Shown here piece by piece: positions 36,000 to 47,960 of a stretch of DNA of 64,000 nucleotides. Numbering within the stretch: position 1 is the first letter of the stretch; each line of letters starts with the position of its first letter. The stretch is from Pseudofabraea citricarpa (Eukaryota; Ascomycota; Leotiomycetes; Helotiales; Dermateaceae), in the NCBI GenBank assembly GCA_029641185.1, contig JAPWGK010000022.1:124001-188000 (forward strand). The letters run 5' to 3'. A model generated the notes under the pieces. The model was given only the letters and a program-made list of their open reading frames with translations. It searched no databases and had not been told where the DNA came from. The translations under genes were made by a program, and so were the position numbers.

Positions 36000-37681
36000 T
36001 CAAACCTTTTCGACCATATTCCGAACTCGCAAAGTCACCCAGAAATCTTGCTGAATAGAAAACCATAAAGTGTACAGTTTGTAAGGCTGCTTCTTATCGA
36101 CAGCCTCCATGTCGAATTGACGAAAGCATTGCGCAATAAACTTGTTCATTTCCACAAGAGCGATATTTTTCCCCACACAAGTTCTAGATCCATAACCAAA
36201 CTTTCCAATGTTAGATATGTCGACTCGGCTAGATAATGGGACTTACCGTAGTTAAAAAATTGTCCATGGTCTTGATTTTTGTTTCATCGTCGCTTAACCA
36301 CCGTTCAGGTCGCCATTCATCTGCATCGTCACCGAATATTTCTTTTGACCTGTTGTGACTTTGAGGGCTGATTGAGACCGAATAACCTGCTGGAATGAAG
36401 TATCCAGCGATGCATATACCTTCTGTAGGTGTATAACGAGGCAATTGAAACATGATACTTGGGTGAAGTCGGGTGCTTTCCTTGATAACAGCTTGTAGGA
36501 GTGGCATTTCCAAACACTGGTTGTAGGTAATCTCGTGGCTTTGTAAATTGTATTGATGATAGAATTTGTCAATTTCCTCCTGTAATTGAGCAAGAATCTT
36601 CGGGCTCTGGAGTAAATATCCTATGATTGCTTTGATTCCGATGGAGGTTGTATCTGCTCCAGCTCCGATAACATTTCGACACTCGCTAAGGATATCACCG
36701 TGTGGGAGTGGTTCCCCTTTATCCGTCTTTGCCTCGAAGAAGTACTGTAGCATGTCTCGTCGGTCTGCTTGACCACGGGCTCGGCGATCCAGGATGCGCT
36801 TATCAATACCCGTGACAAAGTTGGCATACGCATTCACACTGTTGTTCCCAAAAGATTTGCTGAGAAACCTGGAAATGAAATTATTATACCAGATCATTTG
36901 GCCAGGCACGTGTCCCATTGACCCCATTTTAATAAAGCCTGCAAGGACAGAGTCCATTATGCCTTGTTGATCCCTCCCGGACTCCATGAATGTGAAAGAC
37001 TCGCCGAACCCCAGCTCACCAACAACATCATATGCAAAGCCAGTTATCCAGAAGTCTAGATCAAGAGTCACATGATCGTAAGCCATCTGATTGAATTGAT
37101 GCCAACAAGTGTTGCAAATTGCCTGAACCAAAGATTCTGCTGATAGAACAGCTGTCATTGTGTACGCGGTCGCGACTTGACGTCGTCTTCTTGCATGTTC
37201 TTTGTTATTGGTCTCGGCGAAGAAAGATCTTTGCTTCCCAGGAATTGCCCATGTGTCATACCAGTTTGTCTACATATACATTTCAGCTTTAGAATATTGT
37301 TGGTAGTCATCGTAAGCCTCTACGTACCTTTGGTGCTGCTTTTGAATAAGAGTACAACTTCTTGAGTGCATCTCCATCGACGAAGCTTACTTCATTGGGA
37401 GCAATTCGAACAATGGGTCCATAGTTTCGATGTAATTCTAGACATATATCGTGCCAACCACCCGAGACATATTGTTTTGTTTGCCATGTACGACTTAAAC
37501 TTGCCCAGAATGGTCCGGGGACCTTAGCAAGAGGATGAAAGAATAATCGGTATATTCCAATGAAGCCGAAAAAAACCATTGGAATGAATAAGCAGGTAAG
37601 TAGAGATGGATAATAAGTGGGAGTGAAAGCGGAGTGTAAGTTCGATTGATGCATTGCAAAAGCTTCTCGGTTAGACATCAT
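36000..37681 (-). CDS. cytochrome P450 (P450-1), pisatin-demethylase/benzoate-hydroxylase-like
   Basis: 525-aa microsomal heme monooxygenase. Exons (minus): 37328-37681, 36247-37269, 36000-36200. N-terminal membrane helix (LLTCLFIPMVFFGFIGIY) then a hinge (HPLAKVPGPFWASL). I-helix GAGADTTS, ExxR in KESTRLHP, PERF-like WRPERW, heme loop FGYGSRTCVG with the Cys ligand in the last exon. The frame stays open upstream to 37939, but two promoter motifs lie inside that stretch and the first Met pair before a normal membrane anchor is at 37681/37678, so I start there. Its sequence, including the WYDTW...FAET-EH-RRR block, is clearly close to P450-3. Confidence 0.92.
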
Positions 37682-37809
37682 TGCAATATGTAAAATAAAC
37701 CGAGAGATTGTTGTCGCAGAAGTAATATTGCAGCGGAAATATTCGCCTGTATAAGTCTGAAATTGCTGTTTTGGGAGACTGTAAATACAAGCTGCCCATT
37801 CTAAGGTTT

Positions 37810-37835
37810 CCCCACCTCTGTTTGGTACCCCGCAT
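37810..37835 (-). promoter_or_regulatory. P450-1 promoter motif pair
   Basis: CCCCACC at 37810-37816 and TACCCCGCAT at 37826-37835, about 130-155 bases upstream of the chosen P450-1 start; the second is a full copy of the right-block motif on the minus strand. Confidence 0.55.
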
Positions 37836-38021
37836 TGTCCTGAATGTGGATCGTTTCTAACCCAATTACACAACCTTACTCTCATACTCTGTAGTATTGC
37901 CTCCGATTCACGAAATTGTGTACAAATATTCAGATACATGATTATGTCTTTCGAGTATAATAGCTGACACCCTCGATCTGTAGTATATAATGTTTGCGTA
38001 AGGCCAACAAAATATCCCTGT

Positions 38022-39921
38022 CTAATTCATAAACCACCACTTGTGCATCATTGCCCTATTTTTCTTTCCTAGCAAATACAACGGAAGACTTAAAAAGCCT
38101 ATTGCAATTTGCAGGCTTCCAATAATGTTGAAAACCTTTCGCGGGCCATCTTTTTCCATCCAGTCATTGACAACAAGACTGAAGACAAAGAATAGGAGAT
38201 TCTTGAAGACCATAACATCGATAAAAATCTCGATGCTATGATTTCGAAATGCATCAGTCATATAGGAGCTACTTGCAACGTGGGAGAAGATTAAAGATGC
38301 TGTGATAAACCCGTAGAACATGCTTGCAACAATAGGACCATGGCCATCGGCAATTCCATTTCCAAATCCGAAAAAGCCGATGGCGCCGGTGATTATCATG
38401 GGAATAATTAACCATAGTCTGAATTCGGCTTTGAACTGTTAGAATAATGCCCCACAGGATGCAGAATAATGCACTTACGTTCATATATACCACCATTTCT
38501 GCGAGCAAATGCCTTCGCCAATGGATCATTCGACACCACACAAATTATCTCTGCAAAAAGTCCTCCTACCATTGCACCCGTATTAAGATAACCAACTTGT
38601 GCTGGGTTGTAATTGTAAGGTGGAACAGCAAATATTTGAGCCATAATGAACGAGACTGCAACAGTCCAGGCAGCAATAGCACCTTGAGTAAGGCATGACT
38701 GGTATGTTTATTAGCATCTGAACATATCCGTACCGAGAGAGTAAATTTACCCATAGAACAGCTGGGTTCAAGAACAGCCTCAAGGGACCCATAACAAGAC
38801 TTATGAAGCTATCATTGCTGAAACTTTCGGTAGATGACCAAGGCCTCAAGCGATAGAGGTAGCTTTTCTTTCCAATGATTGGATCTGCGGAGTTTGTGGG
38901 CTGAGACTCAATGTGCTCGGTATTTGCTGTACTGGACTCTTGCACTTGTTTTTCAGCAAGCTCGCCGAGATTGTTGACTGAGTTGGTATCGATATTGTAT
39001 ATTTCCGATCGATTAAAGGCTGTTTCGGGAATATAAAGAAGGGCAACGGCAGTTCTAGCAAGTCAGGATCTACGCAAACGATTAAGAAGGTGAAACTCAC
39101 GCAAGACCTGCAAATATAGCCATCCATCTGTACATCCACTTGATGCCCATATTCTGAGCTACAACTCCTGCAAGCAGTGGGCATAGCACATTAAAAGCCC
39201 CGAGTGGAAACAGGTAAGCAGCAATACGCGAACCACGTTCATGAACGCAATACATATCTGCGATCATACTGAAACCCACACTCTCATACTAGAACAAATA
39301 TCAGCCGCTTACGCTGTTTACTTCTACAAGGCTCCAAAACTTACAAAGGCAACACCAAAAGCCTGCAGAACTCTTGCCCCCAGCAAAGAATTATAAGAAC
39401 CAGCAAATATTAGCCATACACCTCCTGCCAGTCCTAACAAAGAACAGACAATTATCACTGGCCTCTTGCCAATTTTTCTTGTGGCAGGCGATACGAAGAA
39501 ACCAACAATAGCCACCGTAAGGAGTTGCCAACCAGTGAGCAAAGAGACTTTCCTAAAACTGACATTGTACTCCATAACAAGCTGGAAAGCGATTGGCGAA
39601 AGAAGTGGACCAGTAGCACCGGCGAATGTGAATGTACAGAATACGATTGCGAGCACAACAGAATCGCGATACCAGATCGACCAATTCTATTGATATATCG
39701 TTAGTAAGAGTCTAGTGCTCTCCATGTAACCATACCAAAGGATCGTTCGGATCACTGCTTGGCTGAGGCACCAGAACAATATGTTTATTGGCACCAGTTC
39801 CATGTTTCAGACCACGTGAGATGATGGCCTCTGTATTTTCAGTGACGGTGGAATTATCAGCTAAAAGAACTGTGCCAGGAGGGTGTGCATTGCTTCTGCT
39901 CTCGAGAATTCCAAATGTCAT
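38022..39921 (-). CDS. MFS transporter, DHA1/drug-efflux type
   Basis: 548-aa membrane transporter. Exons (minus): 39736-39921, 39345-39686, 39101-39288, 38751-39054, 38479-38698, 38022-38428. N-terminal MTFGILES and PPGTVLL are typical of this fungal subfamily, followed by DPNDPLNW, TM segments starting at FTFAGATGPLLSP, a GKRPVIIVCSLLG loop (DHA1-like), a long central loop with RPWSSTESF, and RRNGGIYEPEFRLWLIIP after splicing. An in-frame upstream Met at 40002 could add 27 residues. It shares its upstream region with the lactonase gene, so the two may be co-expressed. Likely exports a toxic product or substrate; direction is not provable from sequence. Confidence 0.88.
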
Positions 39922-40851
39922 GTTGAAAACAAGTCGAAATATCTTGAGATCAGGACAAAGAGTTGAATCTAGTTGTGGAAAATCACAATTTAGTTTAGAC
40001 AAAGCCGAGAGAAGTGATTCCTGTGGCGATCTTCGAAGGAATGGTGCCTGGCGAAATATATATTTTGAGACCTGGCGAAAATGATACCACCAAGCTTTTG
40101 TAAGTTTTCATTTGATCACACTCCACACACAGGTCAAGGTAAAGCTTTGAATTTTTAGATATTTCGAGTTCTTGTACCCATGATACATGCGGGGACGCCC
40201 AAATTTAAGTCGAGCACATATTTTCAGTAAAATAATAAGACTGAAAGCACCAAGTAATACTGTAGTCTGGCACTATTGCCAAAACCGCTAATGCAGGGGG
40301 GCACTAGGCAATTACTATACTTGATTAACCTATAGAATCGTTTCCCCGCTTCGTTAAGAATAGGTAATTTGTAAGCAGAAAATATAATAAATCAACAGTT
40401 AATTTAGCTGGGTGCTTATAGGAACTGTAGTAAATCATCGATAAAATAAATACTAGTATTACAATTATGCCAGTGCACAAAATCATGACTATAGTTTGTG
40501 ATTCCTAAAGCAAATACCTCACTCCAAACATAGAGGACGCTATGCGAGAAATTGAGTGATGGACTATTCCGCACTAGGGCAGGTCAGTAAACTGAATCGC
40601 ATAATCTAACCAAAATTGGCCATATGTCTTCATGGTGCCTTTGGAAAGAAACCCCACATCAATTGAGGGACCCTTTTGTTCGGAACCATAAAACTTAGGC
40701 GAGCGCGGGGTAATGCGGGGAAGTTGTGCTCAATGCTCTGCAGAACCTGTAGTGGAGTGAAGTTTAGGCTTCTAACCCCCATCAAACCAAGATTTTAAGT
40801 ATCCCACGTCTTCGGTAGACCTATGCTACTTGTTGCTTCGAACCCGACAGG
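39922..40851. promoter_or_regulatory. bidirectional promoter of transporter and lactonase
   Basis: 930 bases between divergent starts. Right-block motif copies: TGCGGGG 40188-40194, CCCCACA 40652-40658, GCGCGGGGTA 40703-40712 and TGCGGGG 40714-40720, that is, some near each start. No gene in it. Confidence 0.6.
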
Positions 40852-41984
40852 ATGTGTAGTATCTCTTACGATCCATTGCCGGCAGAAGGAGCCTTTGCTT
40901 CAGTACACTGCCTTGATGGAGGGTCCTTCATTGGGAATTGGTCCATGATTTATGCTGGCGTTGATGATCAATCTTTTCGAATGTATAACTGGGCATTTCA
41001 TATCCACGACAAAACCACAGATAGACATATAATGTGGGATGCTGGAATGAGTTCTGTAAGTACAATGGAAACAATAAAGCCTTGAATTAAAAATACAGCC
41101 TAATATTCTGATCAGAACCCAGAGGACTATCCACCTTTTAGTCAAAGGTTTATGGCAGCCATTAAATGTACTGGCCCTCGACAGAGTTTGCAAAAACAAC
41201 TCTCGAAAAGAAGTGTTGATGTTGAACAAATAGATTCTATGATTTTCAGGTAGTTGGCCCTGAGGGAAGACCCTGGCTACTAATTAGCTAAGCTCACAAT
41301 AACTACCTAGTCATGCACATTGGGATCATTGTAGGCCAATTCGAAGCGAGTTTCCTGAAGCCAAAATATACTTCGGGCCTGGAACCAAAGAGGCTTGCTC
41401 ACCGGGTCATTTTGATGACCCTGATAATGTGCAGTGGGATGGTAGGATCTTTGATCCAACAAGAGCCACCGATCCTTACGAAGAACTGAAAGGTCCTTGG
41501 GTACAGCTTGGTCCCTTTGAGAGAGCTATGGACTTCTTTGGAACTGGTTCTTTTTGGGTCATTCAGGCTCCTGGTCACATGGGAGGAAATCTCTGCTCTG
41601 TAGTGCGTCAGTCTAAAGACGAATGGATCTTACTTGGTAGTGATTGCTGTCATTCAAGGTACATACTAGTTTACTTCCCCCCGTACAAACACATCTAAAA
41701 AAGCATTGCTTACGATCTCCAGAGCCCTACTTGATGGCGAATATGAATTTGCGACCTGGCAGATGCCGAACGGTTGTACCAAGTCACTACAGGAGGATAT
41801 ACCGGCTGCAAAAGATACTTTGGCGCGTGTGAAGATCATGGAATCTAAACTGGGATGTCATCTAGCATTGGCACATGACACAACATGGATAAAAGCGGGC
41901 ACCGATCAAGTATTGATGAATATGCTTGACAACGATCTGAGAGAATCTGCAAAAACTAGGCTACCCAATGATGAAGTTATGTAG
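40852..41984 (+). CDS. metallo-beta-lactamase-fold lactonase-like hydrolase
   Basis: 315 aa from exons 40852-41055, 41116-41249, 41311-41658 and 41723-41984. The zinc motif HAHWDH (His114, His116, Asp118, His119) lies across an intron and appears on splicing; later ligands fit His of APGHMGGN and Asp of LGSDCCHS. This is the layout of N-acyl-homoserine lactonase-like proteins. Family members open lactone or lactam rings; a comparable MBL-fold hydrolase acts in the Fusarium benzoxazolinone-degrading cluster. Probably cytosolic, no signal peptide. Substrate unknown. Confidence 0.88.
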
Positions 41985-42039
41985 ATTATGGAGACATATT
42001 GGCCATTCTCAGTAAGAATTGACATTAATGTATGATGAT

Positions 42040-43846
42040 CTATTGCCCAGCAAGAAACATTGAAAAGGCATTTGAAATCACGTCCAAACCAGGATCTTCC
42101 ACGAACTGAAATATAGTATCCCTTCTCTTCGTTTTGACATTACCCTTGCCTGGAACTACCAAAGAAACGGCTTCCGGTTCATCATCGGATGGCCCATATA
42201 TCCTTACTGAGTTGTCTTTCGCGAATGGTGCCCATGGTGCCTGTCCATTGATAAATTTGATTATGTCTTCCGCGAAGTTTCTTGCCGATTGTCGTTGAGA
42301 AGAATTCAAATGATCATTGTAGTTCTGAAATAAGAAAGCAACATCAAGGATATGAGAAGAATGACCTTTGAACCGTCCTTCCCATGGGTTTGGTTCATTG
42401 AAAGAGTAAACGTAAGCATCCCCTGACCACCCCTTAGCATAAGTCAGAGTGGGTGCTACGAATCCAATATCAGTTGCGAACCGGATTATTGGAAGAACGG
42501 CTTCCTTGTTTGTCAGAGAATCGGTAATTCCATACGATGAAAATATTTTTGTTGCAATATTGGGATGTGAGGCGAGGTTCTTGGTAAAGCTTGATGTAAA
42601 ATTCGAAGCCAGGTTTCCACCGGGTGCTTCTATAGCACCGATGAGAATGCTTGCCTTAGATTTGCGTCAGTAATCAACTTGAAATTAGAGTGCATGTTTA
42701 TCTCACATCAAGCTCGCTGTCTCCAATTAATAAATCTTTGCACCATTTCTTCCCCGGAATGAGGGATGTATTTGGATCTACGACATCATTGAAGGCAGCG
42801 GGTACAGGAATGATGTCACCATCCATTAAAGGGTGCAACGGAAGTCCGGGTGGGAGTTTGGAGATGATTTGCTCCGCAGGCATTGCTAATAGAGCCGCAA
42901 TGCGATCTTCTGGGGTTGTTGCATTGATCCCTAGAATCTCTATGACGGTCTTATATGTATTCTCATGGACAAAAGAGGGAAGGGGTTTCATAAGCAGGGC
43001 TGTACCCCCAAAACTAAGTGCCCGTGAAAATTGTGGTTGCTTTGAGTACAGGTGTAAGGTTGTTGAAACTGTACACACGAGTTAACATTCGGTTTATGCC
43101 TGATATGGGGAAACACATACTTCCACCTGCACTTTCACCTCCAACTGAAATATTGTCGGGATCTCCGCCAAACCCTGGGATGTTCATTTTGATCCACTCG
43201 AATGCGGTTCTTTGGTCACGGAGACCATTATTTCCAACATATCCTGAATTTCGCATTTCTTCTGAAGTGAGGAACCCGAAAGCTCCCAATCGGTAGCTGA
43301 AATTATTAGTTTGATCGAGGAAGATATCGAGCAAGTTCATATTACTTACTTGATATTGATGGCAATGAGAGGTTTATTCTCTTCAATAGATAGCCGGACA
43401 AATTTGGCAAGGTCATATTGAGGCCAAGAATTACCTCCTATGCCAAAACCACCGCCATGAATAAAGACAAAAACCGGCAATTTCTGGCCACTTGGAATAG
43501 CCGATGGCGCAGTGATGTTGAGATTCAATCCATGCAGCTCAGAAGAGGAGAATTTGGGGACCGCAAGACTTTTTTGAATGAATCCAAATTCGATTTCACA
43601 ACCAATTGGCGCTGTCACTACGGAGGGACTACAGTCAAAATTTTAGTTAACTTCAAAATAAACCGAGCAGTTCTTCACTTGCCCGTATTGTGAGGCGTTG
43701 ATGGTGCCTGGCGCTGGACTATGCAGTTCTGGCTTAGAAAATGCATTCTCTAGTGAAGCGTATTTTAAACCCAGAAACTGATTAATGCCATCACTAGATT
43801 TGGGAATTATCTCTCCTAAAAGAGGGTGCGCGAATATGTTGGCCAT
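42040..43846 (-). CDS. type-B carboxylesterase
   Basis: 531-aa carboxylesterase/lipase-family hydrolase. Exons (minus): 43683-43846, 43350-43628, 43121-43296, 42707-43068, 42040-42654. Oxyanion motif FVFIHGGGFGIGGNS, nucleophile elbow VGGESAGG, and a candidate catalytic His in FKGHSSHILDVAF. The first intron starts GCAAGT and ends TAG, a GC-AG intron; no GT donor nearby keeps the frame. No signal peptide, so likely intracellular. Its upstream region has right-block motifs at 44033-44041 and 44094-44102. Confidence 0.92.
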
Positions 43847-44641
43847 CGTTTATTTGTTAAGTAGCAAGTAAATGTTGGGTATGGATTATTGGATTTCAGA
43901 GTGTGCCGTGATATATATCTATATTTCTGGATGTCACCATAACACGTTCGAAGCACCGGACAATGGTTCAAATACCGGAACTCTAATCGAAAGATGATGA
44001 AATGAGCAACGCGGTGTCAGCCAGTCGGACAATACCCCACCATCAGGCGGAAAACCCCCCACCACTACCCTCATTTAGCCGACTCTGCATGTAACCCCAC
44101 ATAAAGTAGTTATTGGTCGCTCTTCGGAAGTTGAGGATTACCTGTAGCAAATCCCTTAGCCTGTAGCAAAGACCGTACCTATGCGATCACAAAATTGCGG
44201 CCCGCACCATAGCCCTAGCCTACAGCAAAGCCCGTGTCATGTATTGAAGCCGTAGTCTATAGTAAACCCTCATGCAAAGAATTCATAACTCAAAATTAAT
44301 AGATAAGTAGGTTTTAGACCTATTTTATGTTAACCTCAAGTACTAGATTTCGCTTGGTGGGCACTTGGACACATGCAGTAACAGATTGGTAGGTTGGCTG
44401 TTGAAGAATCCGTGTTTCGATTGTTCCATTTTGAACATCTGTCTTTCAGTTTTGTACAATTGAGATGTCATTTGAATGAGGATCATGGATTTTCAATTAA
44501 GACCTGATATAAGTTCTGCAAATGCTTTGAAATGAACGTTATTGGAATTTATTTCTTTCAATATCAAATCAAAGTAGAAAAACATCAAGAACAAGGGAGA
44601 ACGACAGAAGAATTTCCTATGCAGATTGGCTGTCCCAAGTC
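43847..44641. promoter_or_regulatory. carboxylesterase promoter and repeat-bearing spacer
   Basis: Nearest the carboxylesterase start are TACCCCACC at 44033-44041, CCCCCCACCAC at 44055-44065 and ACCCCACAT at 44094-44102. Beyond them is a degenerate short repeat, then AT-rich 3' region of the SDR gene. Confidence 0.55.
44141..44275. repeat. degenerate CCTGTAGCAAA repeat
   Basis: Four diverged units: CCTGTAGCAAATCCC at 44141, CCTGTAGCAAAGACC at 44160, CCTACAGCAAAGCCC at 44219 and TCTATAGTAAACCC near 44256. The first two abut at about 19 bases. C/T and G/A differences between units could reflect mutation bias. Confidence 0.5.
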
Positions 44642-45538
44642 TTACGAGGGACGAACAGGTAATGTCTTGTAAGCTTGGTTCCAGAAATTCATAGCGTCCT
44701 CTCCTCCAAGCCACTTTTGGCTTTCATTCGGATAATCTGGCTGTTTCCGAAAATGCAATTCATCCAATGTAAGCTCTACTGTTTCACCGCTCATGCCGTC
44801 GTTCTCCAAGAAGGTGTTAAAGGCTTTGAGAACCGTTGTCATTGGTGTGATGTGCTCCCGAGGGAACAGATCTCGAACATGCGGTGGACATAGATTCGTT
44901 GGTACAAATGCTGGGCAAATACAGTTGACTGTAATTTTTTCCTTCAAAAATTCAGGACCGCAAGATCTAGTTAATCCTACCAATGCATGCTTAGCGGCTG
45001 TGTACTGAGGATTGGTGATCATGGGACTGCGTTTATTGTTAGCATGGGCTTTTAGTTCAAGCATACTCAGGTATAATTACTACAACCCAGCCGCTGAAGA
45101 TGTGATCACGATTTTCCCGCCAGGAATTTTATTTTTGCGTGCATAGTGCTTGAACAGCCAGATTCCCTGCAGCACTGCATCAAGATCAACTCTTATAGCT
45201 TTGAGATTCAACTCTTGAGGTAATCCGTTTGCATCGAGCTCTTCTTGCTTCTGGTAAAGACTTTGACGATCGTCAGTACCAGCATTTGCAGCAAAAAAGT
45301 CCAATCTATTTCCACCCCAGGTGAATGCGCGGTCAAATAAAGCTCGCTGTTCCTCAAATGAAGACACGTCTGTTTGCTGAAATATGGCATTACTGCCAAA
45401 AGCTGCAGCAACACTTTGGCCCTCACTGCTATTGATATCTGCTATCACCACTCGATAGCCTTTACCTAGCAATAGTTGTGCGATTGCGAAGCCGATTCCA
45501 GAAGCTCCTCCTGTTACTATCGCTACTGGTTGAGACAT
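44642..45538 (-). CDS. short-chain dehydrogenase/reductase (SDR-1)
   Basis: 280-aa NAD(P)-dependent oxidoreductase, exons 45081-45538 and 44642-45026. Cofactor motif TGGASGIG at residues 9-16, acidic IADIN at the end of beta-2 (favouring NAD), AANAG, catalytic Ser in ITSSAAG and YTAAK. The intron donor GTAATT gives SSAAGLYPMITNPQYTAAK on splicing. Resembles 15-hydroxyprostaglandin-dehydrogenase-like fungal SDRs that oxidise secondary alcohols. Likely cytosolic. Confidence 0.9.
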
Positions 45539-45901
45539 CGGGAACGAGGTTTTGAGCGAAGGATGGAAGACGTAAAAACGATTTCGGTAGCTTTTATGCG
45601 CACGATTCTTATCGTCTGTTTTCTCGGGGTAAATAATAGTCTTATAAGTTTGGTGTCTGGGGTCATATCTCCTAGCATACGTGTGGAGTCCCCGCTTGGA
45701 ATTTCCCCGCCTTCTTTCGAAGTGCCACTACTTGACTTACCTCCAGTGTTGCAAAATGTGGAGTGGTCAAAGTCACATACACAATTTCAAAGAAGTTTAG
45801 TTGCATTTTTAATTGTAATTTTCAATAGAAGAACGCAAGGATGTTTTATGCCAGTTATTTGAGAGAGAAAAAATATAAAGTAGGCATGCGTGGGTAACTA
45901 A
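45539..45901 (-). promoter_or_regulatory. SDR-1 promoter
   Basis: About 360 bases. CCCCGC at 45690-45695 and again at 45705-45710, about 150-170 bases upstream of the SDR-1 ATG. These are G-rich half-matches (CCCCGCT, CCCCGCC), not the full TGYGGGG motif. Confidence 0.45.
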
Positions 45902-47612
45902 TTAACGCCATTCCTTTTCGGCATTTTCAAAAGCTTGACGCATGATAATTGCATGCTCAACAGACCGTGGCTTCATCTCGCAAGAAAACTTCACAGGCAC
46001 ACTCAAAAAGCCGCGGATCATTTTGGTATCGGGCTCCAGGATACTGCCATCTGTATCCTTAGCCTTGCGGATATCAAACCCCCACAGTGTTCTAACAATA
46101 TTTATAAAGAGTGATCTTTCTGCAACATGTATGCCAGGACATACCCGTCGTCCTGCGCCGTACGTGAAATGATCTCGTTCGTATGGATCATTCGAGTTGA
46201 TGTATTCTGCAGCAGGCAAAGTTTTGTCGAGATATCGGCTAGGATCGAACTTCTGTGGGTCCCCATAAAGTTCTGGATTCATATGAATTGCCCTATTTTG
46301 ATTCAGATGTGTTCCAGTTAATTCTCCTAGGTATTCAACTTACCACCAGTTCAGGACTGCAACAGTTCCTTTGGGGATGAAATATCCCTCATACCAATCA
46401 TCTTCTGAAGTCGCGTGCATCATGCCAAATTTGTTCACTGCCCTCCATCTGAGAACCTCCTTGACCATGGCACGAACGTACGGTAAGTCTTTCTCGTCTT
46501 CAAATGTGGGAAGTCTTTTCGATCCAACAATTTGGTCGATTTCCTCTTGCGCTTTGATGGCTGTTTCAGGAAAAAGAAGAAGTGCTAGAATGCAATTGTT
46601 GAGAGTCGTGCTTGTGGTCTCTGAACCAGCTTCAACTAAACCTCCACAGGTGTACGCAGCAAGAAGATCGTCAATTCCCTGCTTAGCAGGATCGTTCAGA
46701 TAAAATGTTTTGCAGAAACAATCTCTCGCAATACCAGCATCAACCTCTCGTTTCAATCTTTCCCAAAGTTTGATGTAAACTCTACTATCATGATCAAACA
46801 CGCGCTGGCCGAATGATCGCCAGTTGCCAAGTAGGAATTGTGGCAGTCTTGCGAGTGATGGAAAGCTATCAACTGCGTGTGCGCCGGGAGCTGTCATTTC
46901 AGTGAGATTGTCCAGAACCTCGTATATCTCCTTGACCAATGGATCATCCCAATTAGGTAGACGATATCCATAAGTGACAAGCATGATGACTGATGCAGAA
47001 TAACGACGATTGTGTTCATAGAAGTTTTCGGGGCTGTTGAGAAAATCAACCAAGAGCTGTTTGGATTCGAAATCTTGGATTGGTTGGTATTTGATGGCAG
47101 TGTTGGCATTTAGAAGTGAATGGCTTGCTTTACGGATCCGTCGCCAGTCCGGTCCATACTGCATAAAGAGTTGACGACGACCCGCACTCGCAACATCTTG
47201 GGCAAGAGGCAGTGGTGCTCTCGAAGAATAAATGGCTGACTTCTTATCTAAGAGATCTTTGACAACTTTTGGGGATGATAGCCATACATAGTCACTACCT
47301 CCGATCTTTGTATAGAAAATGTCCCCATACTTCCGAGCCCATTGAGTGACAATTCCTCGCACAAGATCTGAGTCTGCAAGATCTAAAAGGTTGCCTATGA
47401 ATGGCAAACCTTTGGGTCCAGGCGGTAAATGTCTGCGCCGAGAATCCTAAAGAAGTCAACACACGGCCAATATGGTAGTCAGTATGATCTACTACCTTAA
47501 GGCTATTTGGAACTGCAAAGAAATAAACTGCTAGTATAAGAATCAGAGGAGAAATGGCAATAATACCTATTGCTCGCAATGAGAGCCCAGTGATAAGGTT
47601 GCTGGTTGCCAT
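45902..47612 (-). CDS. cytochrome P450 (P450-2), O-methylsterigmatocystin-oxidoreductase-like
   Basis: 536-aa microsomal P450. Exons (minus): 47496-47612, 46344-47446, 45902-46292. N-terminal membrane helix (AIGIIAISPLILILAVYFF), RRRHLPPGPKGLPFIGNLL hinge after splicing, I-helix GGLVEAGSETTS, ExxR in KEVLRWRAV, FDPSRYLD, heme loop FTYGAGRRVCPG. The overall pattern fits the CYP clan that includes CYP64-type oxidoreductases and differs from P450-1 and P450-3. It begins divergently from SDR-2. Confidence 0.92.
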
Positions 47613-47960
47613 GATTAAAAACTTGAAGAAGAGGCAGAAGCTAGGTAATTGGAGATAAGATACAATTTATATGTTTATTTGAATAAGTAGTTGTGCATAT
47701 GAATTACAGTAGCATGTGTAAAATTACACTTAGCCGCATCTCGATGCCGCATCTTGATACCCCACATCCGAAAGGTCCCCGTCGAGTAAACCCTCCCACA
47801 ACAGGAATTAAATGTGGGAAAATGACTGGCTGCATAACTCAAATGACTCACATATCTCAGAATTAGAAGTAAAAGAGGGGAGTAGGAGAGAATAAAATAT
47901 TCCTAGAAAGCATTCGGGGCACGCATCAACTGCAACAAACAAAACAGAACCGAAGTCAGA
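47613..47960. promoter_or_regulatory. bidirectional promoter of P450-2 and SDR-2
   Basis: 348 bases with a complete TACCCCACAT at 47758-47767 nearly midway, followed by GTCCCCG near 47775. Serves both divergent genes. Confidence 0.6.
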
